DNA of 6,033 nucleotides from JBEVNX01 sp040507895 (lineage in GTDB: Bacteria; Desulfobacterota; Binatia; JACPRU01), in contig JBEVNX010000050.1 of assembly GCA_040507895.1 (NCBI GenBank), positions 1 through 6,033 of the forward strand. Direction: 5' to 3'. Numbering within the stretch: position 1 is the first letter of the stretch; each line of letters starts with the position of its first letter. Positions 1 through 6,033 of this stretch are shown one piece after another. Below the pieces are notes generated by a model. The model saw nothing but the letters and a program-made list of their open reading frames with translations. It was not told the DNA's origin and searched no databases. The position numbers and the translations under genes are program-made.

Positions 1-631
1 TGCCGCTCATCCTGAAGCTCAACAGCCACGACGTGCTCTACGACGAGAAGGACCCGTGCTCGTCGGTGACCGGCAGCGTCAAGGAAGCGCTGCGGCTCGG
101 CTGCGCGGCCGTCGGCTTCACGATCTATCCCGGATCGTCCCGCAGCCGCGAGATGTACGAGCAGCTGCGCGAGATCACCCAGGAGGCCAAGAGCGTGGGG
201 CTCGCGGTCGTCGTCTGGTCGTATCCCCGCGGGTCGAGCCTCAGCAAAGAGGGGGAAACGGCGATCGACGTCGTCGCCTATGCGGCGCACATCGCCGCCG
301 AGCTCGGCGCCCACGTCATCAAGGTCAAGCTACCGTCGGCGCACCTCGAGCTCGCCGAGGCGAAGAAGGTCTACGAGAAGGAGAGGATTAGGATCACGAC
401 GATCGCCGAGCGCGTCCGCCACGTCGTGCAGAGCACGTTCGACGGCCGGCGCATCGTGATCTTCTCGGGCGGCCCGGCCAAAGGCGATCAGGACATCTTC
501 GAGGAAGTCCGCGGCATCCGCGACGGCGGCGGCTTCGGGTCGATCATGGGGCGCAATTCGTTCCAGCGGAAGAAGCCCGACGCGGTGAAGTTCCTCGACA
601 CCGTGATGAGGATCTATTCCGGGGAGCTCAA

Positions 632-635
<4 letters not shown>
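1..635 (+). CDS. Class I fructose-bisphosphate aldolase, DhnA/FbaB type (5' end missing)
   Basis: Cleaves fructose 1,6-bisphosphate to dihydroxyacetone phosphate and glyceraldehyde 3-phosphate (or the reverse, in gluconeogenesis) through a lysine Schiff base, in the cytoplasm. The reading frame is open from base 3, giving 210 visible residues. It starts PLILKLNSHDVLYDEKDP, a family block that lies well inside the protein, so the N-terminal part is outside the window; the in-frame GTG at 33 is internal. Family landmarks in order are GCAAVGFTIYPGS (visible residues 33-45), VWSYPRG (71-77), HVIKVKLPS (104-112, containing the probable Schiff-base lysine), IFSGGPAKGDQD (153-164) and the phosphate-binding GGGFGSIMGRNSFQR (175-189). 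Members are usually near 300 residues. The stop TAG at 633-635 directly adjoins the start of cysS homology, so the two are probably co-transcribed. A related aldolase specificity (DhnA-like 2-amino-3,7-dideoxy-heptulosonate synthase) is less likely given the GRNSFQR and VYEKERI-type segments. Confidence 0.9.
621..626 (+). promoter_or_regulatory. Candidate Shine-Dalgarno for cysS inside the end of the aldolase gene
   Basis: GGGGAG lies five bases before codon 632, where CysRS homology would be expected to start. It sits within the last codons of the aldolase, which suggests translational coupling. It supports initiation close to 632 rather than at GTG 761, although the codon it points to (GTA) is not a normal start. 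Confidence 0.4.
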
Positions 636-2109
<1,474 letters not shown>

Positions 2110-2113
<4 letters not shown>

Positions 2114-3141
2114 GCCCTCCGGCGGAGCTCCACGAGCGCACGGTCGTCATCGACGCGCGGCCGATCCCAAGCGATCGCTTGGAGGTCCGCGCCGAGCTCC
2201 GCGACGTTCGCAAGGTCGGCATGCCCGAGGTCCTCGGGCGGCAGCGTCCGCCCGGTGTCGTCCACCACATGATCCTCGAGGCCGTGCTCGACCGAGATCT
2301 CGTCGTGCGGGCAATCGACGCGCGCATGGAAACGATCCCGTTCGAGCCGAGCGAAAAAACCAGGGGAGAGGGCTGCCGGCACATCTTGCCCAACTATCAG
2401 CACCTGCTCGGCACCCGGATCGACGCCGGCTATGCGGCGCACGTCAACGAGACTGTCGGTGGGCCGCTCGGCTGCTTCCACATTCTGTCGATGGCCCAGT
2501 GCCTACCGCTGGCGGTGCGCGCGGCGTCCGGACGGCTATGCGCCGGGGCGCGGCTCATGCCGGCGGGAGGGCGCTCGGCGGTGCTCGACAGTTGCGCTTC
2601 GTGGGCGGCCGACAGCCCTCACTGGGGCGAGGCGCGCGAGACCGAGGGGACCGGGTTCCGCAAGCTACGCCGAAGCGTCCGCATCGGCGCGACCACCGAC
2701 GAGCGCATGCGCCTCGGTATGGCGGCCGAGCTCACGGATCAGGTCGAGGAGGTCCCAGCGATTCGTGCGGCGCTCTCGCTCTGGCTAGAGGTCCCGAAGT
2801 TCACGATCCTCGAAGCCCGCGCGAGCCTCTCGGGCGCGCCGTTTGCGCTCTGTCCGGCGACGGGCGCCCGGGCGCCTCAGCTAGAGGGTCTGTCGATCGC
2901 CAAGGGATTCACCGGGGCGGCTCTCGATCGCATCGCCGGGCCGGCCGGCTGCGCGCACCTGGCGGCGCTGGTGATCGCCGTCACCCCGGTCATTCCGCAA
3001 GCATCGGGCGCGCTCGCCGCGTTCCTCAAGCAGTCGCCGGACGAGATGCTGCGGAGCCGCGCCGGGGCGCCGCAAGTGGACAGCTGCCACATGTGGCGGG
3101 CTGAGGGCCCTCTGGTAAATCTGAGGAGCCGGTCCGGTTAG
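2110..3141 (+). CDS. DUF2889-family protein with two tandem copies of the domain
   Basis: Function unknown. The 343-residue product has no signal peptide or membrane segment, so it is probably cytoplasmic. The start is ATG 2110, whose ATGA overlaps the cysS stop; in-frame starts further upstream lie inside cysS and are not needed. I assign DUF2889 (PF11136) from recalled family features: LEAVLDRDLVVRAIDARME (56-74), LLGTRIDAGY (99-108), and VGGPLGCFH (116-124). The C-terminal half repeats the plan. RTVVI (10-14) is matched by RSVRI (188-192), AELRD (28-32) by AELTD (206-210), GCFH (121-124) by GCAH (280-283), and LDSCASW (159-165) by VDSCHMW (323-329). The equivalent of LLGTRIDAGY in the second half is LEGLSIAKGFT (258-268). 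The second copy lacks the PF and EGC-rich insert seen around 77-91 of the first. The paired Cys and His could bind metal or form an active site, but this is inference. Confidence 0.75.
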
Positions 3142-3160
3142 TCGCGCCCGACGCGCGGCT
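3140..3160 (+). terminator. GC-rich hairpin starting in the DUF2889 stop codon; possible terminator or mRNA 3' end
   Basis: Bases 3140-3147 (AGTCGCGC) pair with 3153-3160 (GCGCGGCT) to make an eight-pair stem with one G-U pair and the five-base loop CCGAC. The stem begins within the TAG stop codon at 3139-3141. No run of T follows, so it is not a classical intrinsic terminator. In a GC-rich genome it may still mark the end of the aldolase-cysS-DUF2889 unit or protect its mRNA. Confidence 0.35.
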
Positions 3161-3253
3161 CACCTGCTGGCCGGGGACGGGGAGCGGACTTCCGGAGCGC
3201 TCGCCTCGATGCCCGGAATGGGTGTAACCTTTTCGTACTGCTCGGTTCAGGGC

Positions 3254-3268
3254 AGGAGGAGGAGAGGG
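3254..3268 (+). promoter_or_regulatory. Extended Shine-Dalgarno tract for the DUF4124 gene
   Basis: The purine tract AGGAGGAGGAGAGGG contains two overlapping perfect AGGAGG cores and ends five bases before ATG 3274. It is much stronger than anything upstream of the other starts in this window and fixes the start codon. It suggests high translation of the exported protein downstream. Confidence 0.75.
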
Positions 3269-3273
3269 AACGC

Positions 3274-3909
3274 ATGAGAGGATTTCTTCGAATGGTGGTG
3301 CTCGTTCTCGCGTTCGCCTGGCTCTCGCTCGCCGCGAAGAGCGCGGCCGCGCAGAAGGTCTACAAGTGGACCGATAAGGACGGAAAGGTCCACTTCTCCA
3401 ACGTGGGCCCGGGAGCGGAAGGAAGCACGGAGGAGGGCTCGGGCGTGTCCGGCATCGAGGCGCAGAGCGCGGCGCCGGCCCCCGCCGAGCCGACGGGAGA
3501 CGTGGCGGGCGCGCCGGAGGAACCTTTGGCGGCGGCGCCCCAGGAGCCGGGCGCATCCGGTGACTCCTCGAGCACCATCTCCGAGGAGGCGTTCTCCTCG
3601 CAGGTCAGCGCCACTCGCATGCGGCTGAAACGCGAGCTCGCGGCGGCGAAGGAGCAATCGCAGCAGGCCGACGAGCAGCTCGCGGCTCTCAAGAAGGAGC
3701 TAAATGAGCCGACCCGCATCGGGCTCGAGATCCTTCAGAAGGCCTATGGACCGGATCAGCGCATCGGCAGCGAGGAGGACGCGCTGCGCAAGCAGAAGCA
3801 CGATGCCGACGCGCGCATCGAGGAGATCCGCAAGCAATACGCCGACCTCCAGGCGGAGGCCGTGAAGCGCTTCGGACATCAGCCGTCGTGGTGGCTGCCG
3901 CTCGACTAG
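3274..3909 (+). CDS. Exported DUF4124 domain protein with C-terminal coiled coil
   Basis: A 211-residue secreted or periplasmic protein of unknown function. Residues 1-26 form a Sec signal peptide: R2 and R6, a hydrophobic core MVVLVLAFAWLSLA, and a likely cleavage after the Ala run of SAAA, before Q27. No lipobox cysteine is present. Next comes a DUF4124 (PF13511) core, VYKWTDKDGKVHFSN (29-43), the hallmark of this envelope-associated family. Residues about 46-105 are a Pro/Ala/Glu/Gly/Ser-rich flexible linker. Two charged helical stretches with heptad character follow at about 111-145 and 168-198, and the protein ends in SWWLPLD. It starts after a 132-base gap with its own strong ribosome binding site, so it is probably transcribed separately from cysS. 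The architecture (small beta domain, linker, coiled coil) suggests a scaffolding or cell-wall-associated role, which is inference. Confidence 0.85.
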   Translation: MRGFLRMVVLVLAFAWLSLAAKSAAAQKVYKWTDKDGKVHFSNVGPGAEGSTEEGSGVSGIEAQSAAPAPAEPTGDVAGAPEEPLAAAPQEPGASGDSSSTISEEAFSSQVSATRMRLKRELAAAKEQSQQADEQLAALKKELNEPTRIGLEILQKAYGPDQRIGSEEDALRKQKHDADARIEEIRKQYADLQAEAVKRFGHQPSWWLPLD

Positions 3910-3919
3910 CGACCCGGAG

Positions 3920-4816
3920 TCAGGCTACGCGGTAGGGGATTTCGCCTCCGTCGAGGAGCGCGCGGAGCGCCGTCGCCACGCCTTCCGCGATCTTGGCGCC
4001 GAGCGCGGGGTGCCACCCGGCGGCGTGCGGGGTGAGGAGGATCCGCGGCCCGGCGTAGCGCTCGAGGTCGGCGGGCTCTTCGGGAAACACGTCGAGGCCG
4101 AGGCCTGCGAGGTGTCCCGCTCGCACGGCGGCCACCGCCGCCTCCACGTCGAGGAGGGGACCGCGCGCCGTGTTCACCAGCACGGCCCCGCGGCGGAGCA
4201 TGTGGACCTCGTCGCTGCCGACCATGCCGCGATTGGCGGCCGTGAGGTCGCAATGGAGGGTCACCACGTCGCTCTCCTTGAGGACTTGACCGAGACTGAC
4301 GCCGGCCGGAAGCCGCGGATCACAGCGCAGCACCCGGGCGCCCATCGCCTCGAGCAGCGTTGAGATCCGCGAGCCGATCACACCGACGCCGACGACGCCG
4401 ACCGTGCCGAGGAGCGTGGCGCCGTATTCCGCGAGGCGTTTTCGCTCCCATCTTCCGCCGAGCGCGGCTTGCTGGAAGCGACCAAGCCGGCGCGTCAGCG
4501 AGAGCATCATGCCGAGCGTCGTCTCGACCACGGCGTCCCGCCGCGCCAGCGGCAGACGGGCGCACGCGATGCCCCGATCGCGGAGCGCTCCGAGGTCGAT
4601 CTGGTCGAAGCCCGAAGTGGTGGTGATCACCAGCCGGCAGCGGTGCAGCCGCGCCGCCGCGGCTCGGTCGACGCGCACGGTGCTCGGTACCACGAGCACG
4701 TCCGCCTCATCGAGCGGAGCGCGCGGGCCCGCCATCGCGGTCGCTTCCACGCTTGCCGGCAGGCCGGCCAAGTCGGCTTCCTCGTACTCCGACCAGCCCC
4801 AGCGCAGCAGCCTCAT
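3920..4816 (-). CDS. D-2-hydroxyacid dehydrogenase, NAD(P)-dependent
   Basis: Cytoplasmic oxidoreductase that interconverts a 2-keto acid and a D-2-hydroxy acid with NAD(H) or NADP(H). The 298-residue protein has the full family pattern. The first catalytic-domain strand block is TTTSGFDQIDL (65-75) with RGIACARLP (81-89). The Rossmann motif is GVGVIG (143-148), with D166 about 18 residues later, favouring NAD over NADP. The catalytic triad is complete: R218 in NTARG, E247 in DVFPEEP and H264 in TPHAAG. There is no C-terminal ACT or regulatory domain, unlike many SerA proteins, and it is slightly shorter than the usual 310-330. The substrate cannot be read from sequence; phosphoglycerate, hydroxypyruvate/glyoxylate and erythronate phosphate reductases share these motifs. 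Start ATG (CAT at 4814-4816) has only a weak, distant purine tract (AAAGGGG). Its stop faces the DUF4124 stop 10 bases away. Confidence 0.92.
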   Translation of the reverse strand: MRLLRWGWSEYEEADLAGLPASVEATAMAGPRAPLDEADVLVVPSTVRVDRAAAARLHRCRLVITTTSGFDQIDLGALRDRGIACARLPLARRDAVVETTLGMMLSLTRRLGRFQQAALGGRWERKRLAEYGATLLGTVGVVGVGVIGSRISTLLEAMGARVLRCDPRLPAGVSLGQVLKESDVVTLHCDLTAANRGMVGSDEVHMLRRGAVLVNTARGPLLDVEAAVAAVRAGHLAGLGLDVFPEEPADLERYAGPRILLTPHAAGWHPALGAKIAEGVATALRALLDGGEIPYRVA

Positions 4817-4869
4817 GCCGGTCTTATAGGCCCCTTTCGTTCGGCCGCACAGAACCCTAGAGTCGATTC
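4817..4869. promoter_or_regulatory. Divergent promoter region between the dehydrogenase and COG3146 genes
   Basis: These 53 bases separate two divergent starts, so promoters for both should lie here or in the flanking coding sequence. On the minus strand TATAAG (4828-4823) is a good -10 match, but no convincing -35 lies 16-18 bases upstream. It would place transcription start at or very near the dehydrogenase ATG, implying a short or leaderless mRNA. On the plus strand TAGAGT (4858-4863) is a weaker -10 match, also without a clear -35. The region is less GC-rich than the genes. The boundaries are certain, the individual boxes are not. Confidence 0.4.
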
Positions 4870-6009
4870 GTGCGCCTCGAGGTGAAGGAACGGCTCGCGG
4901 ACGTTGCGCCGGAGGATTGGAACGCGCTGGTCGGGGACGGATCAGCCTTTCTCGAGTGGGAATGGCTGTCTTCGCTCGAAGACGCCGGCTGCGTCTCCGC
5001 TCGCACCGGCTGGCTGCCGCAGCACCTGACCTTGTGGAACGGCCGTGAGCTCGTCGGCGCTTGTCCTCTCTACGTCAAGGCGCACAGCATGGGAGAGTTC
5101 GTCTTCGACCATGGCTGGGCGGAGGCGGCGGAGAACGCGGGCATCGCCTACTACCCGAAGCTGCTGGTCGGAGTGCCGTTCACGCCCGCCACCGGCGCGC
5201 GCTTTCTCAGCCGCCCGGGGTGCGACCGCGTGAGTGTGGTCCGCGCGCTCGGTGAAGCGCTCAAGGGCGTGTGCCGGCGCAACGGATTCTCGTCGGTCCA
5301 CGTGAATTTTTGCCTGGGTGACGAGGTCGCGGCGCTCACGGAGTGCGGCTTCGAGCACCGCGAGGGCTACCAATATCAGTGGACGAACCTGGGATGGCAG
5401 ACCTTCGACGACTACGTCGCGGCCCTGAAGACGAAGCGGCGGACGCAAGTTCGTCGCGAGCGCCGCGAGCTCGGTGAACAAGGCATCGCGATCGACGTGA
5501 GGGAAGGAGCGGAAGTCCCCGCGGACTTGCTGGCGACGATGTTCCGGCTCTACCAGTCGACGATCGACAAGCTCTACTGGGGGCGCCAGTACCTCAACTC
5601 GCGGTTCTTCGATCTGGTCGGCGAGCGCTGGCGCCGGCGCCTTTGTCTCATCGTCGCCCGCAGGGGCGACCAAGTCGTTGCGGGCACCTTCAACGTGCGC
5701 AAGGGGGGCGTGCTTTACGGCCGGTACTGGGGAACGTTCGAAGAGCTCCGCTTCCTGCACTTCAACGTCTGCTACTACGCGGCGATCGAGCACTGCGTCC
5801 GGCAAGGCATGGAGCGGTTCGAGCCGGGGGCGGGAGGCGAGTTCAAGCACCTGCGCGGCTTCGACGCGGCCGAGACGCAGAGCATGCACTGGATCCGCGA
5901 CCCCCGCTTCCGCGACGCGGTGGCGGACTATCTCGACCGCGAGCGCGCGCACGTGGCCGGTGCGATCGCATGGTTCGACGACAACACGGCGCTCAAGCGC
6001 GAGCGCTGA
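4870..6009 (+). CDS. COG3146/PF04339 FemAB-like (GNAT-fold) transferase
   Basis: A 379-residue cytoplasmic protein of the family labelled peptidoglycan biosynthesis/recognition (COG3146, PF04339), whose double GNAT-like fold resembles FemAB aminoacyl transferases; the real substrate of the family is not established as far as I know. Recognised blocks in order: TGWLPQHL (46-53), PLYVKAHSMGEFVFDHGWA (66-84), YYPKL (94-98), PFTPATGARFLS (103-114), SSVHVNF (141-147), the basic KTKRRTQVRRERREL (187-201), YWGRQYLNSRFF (236-247), LYGRYWG (282-288), LHFNVCYYAAIEHC (296-309) and FEPGAGGEFKHLRGF (317-331). The length matches the family. The start is GTG 4870, with MRLEVKERLADV giving a natural N-terminus; only a weak AGAG lies seven bases before it. 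Divergent from the dehydrogenase gene. Several positions differ from the commonest family consensus as I recall it (see findings). Confidence 0.85.
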   Translation: MRLEVKERLADVAPEDWNALVGDGSAFLEWEWLSSLEDAGCVSARTGWLPQHLTLWNGRELVGACPLYVKAHSMGEFVFDHGWAEAAENAGIAYYPKLLVGVPFTPATGARFLSRPGCDRVSVVRALGEALKGVCRRNGFSSVHVNFCLGDEVAALTECGFEHREGYQYQWTNLGWQTFDDYVAALKTKRRTQVRRERRELGEQGIAIDVREGAEVPADLLATMFRLYQSTIDKLYWGRQYLNSRFFDLVGERWRRRLCLIVARRGDQVVAGTFNVRKGGVLYGRYWGTFEELRFLHFNVCYYAAIEHCVRQGMERFEPGAGGEFKHLRGFDAAETQSMHWIRDPRFRDAVADYLDRERAHVAGAIAWFDDNTALKRER

Positions 6010-6012
6010 TTG

Positions 6013-6033
6013 ATGTCGCTGGACGTCGGTCCG
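6013..6033 (+). CDS. Possible start of a further gene, cut off by the window end
   Basis: ATG at 6013, three bases after the COG3146 stop, opens a frame reading MSLDVGP to the end of the window; TTG at 6010 is in the same frame. The tight spacing fits an operon with the preceding gene. Only seven codons are visible and there is no clear ribosome binding site, so the product cannot be judged. Confidence 0.25.

Noticed and set aside
3182..3202. Inverted repeat GAGCG/CGCTC in the gap before the DUF4124 gene
   Set aside because: A five-pair stem with an 11-base loop and no T-run is too weak to call a terminator or operator.
3190..3228. Sigma-70 promoter for the DUF4124 gene using TGTAAC (3223-3228)
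   Set aside because: The -10 match is only four of six and no -35-like hexamer occurs 16-18 bases upstream, so I could not support a specific promoter, though one is expected in this gap.
3904..3935. Bidirectional terminator between the converging DUF4124 and dehydrogenase genes
   Set aside because: Only four-pair stems (GACT/AGTC and CTAC/GTAG) were found and there are no T-runs on either strand.
4942..5952. 336-codon minus-strand open frame opposite the COG3146 gene
   Set aside because: The plus strand carries many conserved family motifs through the same span; the antisense product has no recognisable features and reflects codon bias.

Overview
This is a GC-rich (roughly two thirds G+C by eye), densely coded stretch of bacterial chromosome. 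It has five substantially complete or truncated protein genes, no RNA genes, and no sign of mobile elements or CRISPR. The mix of an archaeal-type class I aldolase, a class I CysRS, a duplicated DUF2889 protein, a secreted DUF4124 protein and a COG3146/FemAB-like protein fits an uncultivated high-GC lineage of the Deltaproteobacteria/Binatota/Rokubacteria kind. That placement is an inference from gene content and was not tested.

Layout: positions 1-3141 look like one plus-strand transcription unit. It holds the 3' part of a DhnA/FbaB-type class I fructose-bisphosphate aldolase, then cysS (cysteinyl-tRNA synthetase), whose coding homology begins within a few bases of the aldolase stop, then a DUF2889-family gene whose ATG overlaps the cysS stop (ATGA). 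A GC-rich hairpin begins inside the stop codon of the last gene. After a 132-base gap comes a separately expressed plus-strand gene for an exported DUF4124/coiled-coil protein with a very strong ribosome binding site. It converges, with only 10 bases between stops, on a minus-strand D-2-hydroxyacid dehydrogenase gene. That gene is divergent, across 53 bases, from a plus-strand COG3146 (PF04339, FemAB/GNAT-like) gene. The last 21 bases may open another plus-strand gene.

Functionally, the first block combines central carbon metabolism (aldolase) and translation (CysRS) with a protein of unknown function. The second block holds an envelope protein, a metabolic oxidoreductase and a probable acyl or aminoacyl transferase. 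The sequence shows no single pathway linking them.

Two points stand out. First, cysS has no ATG, GTG or TTG start in its frame upstream of its HIGH motif, so either a non-canonical start, a recoding event or a sequence error must be involved; a default call at GTG 761 would delete the HIGH motif. Second, the DUF2889 protein is an internal tandem duplication in which both halves keep the same GC-x-H and DSC-x-x-W motifs.
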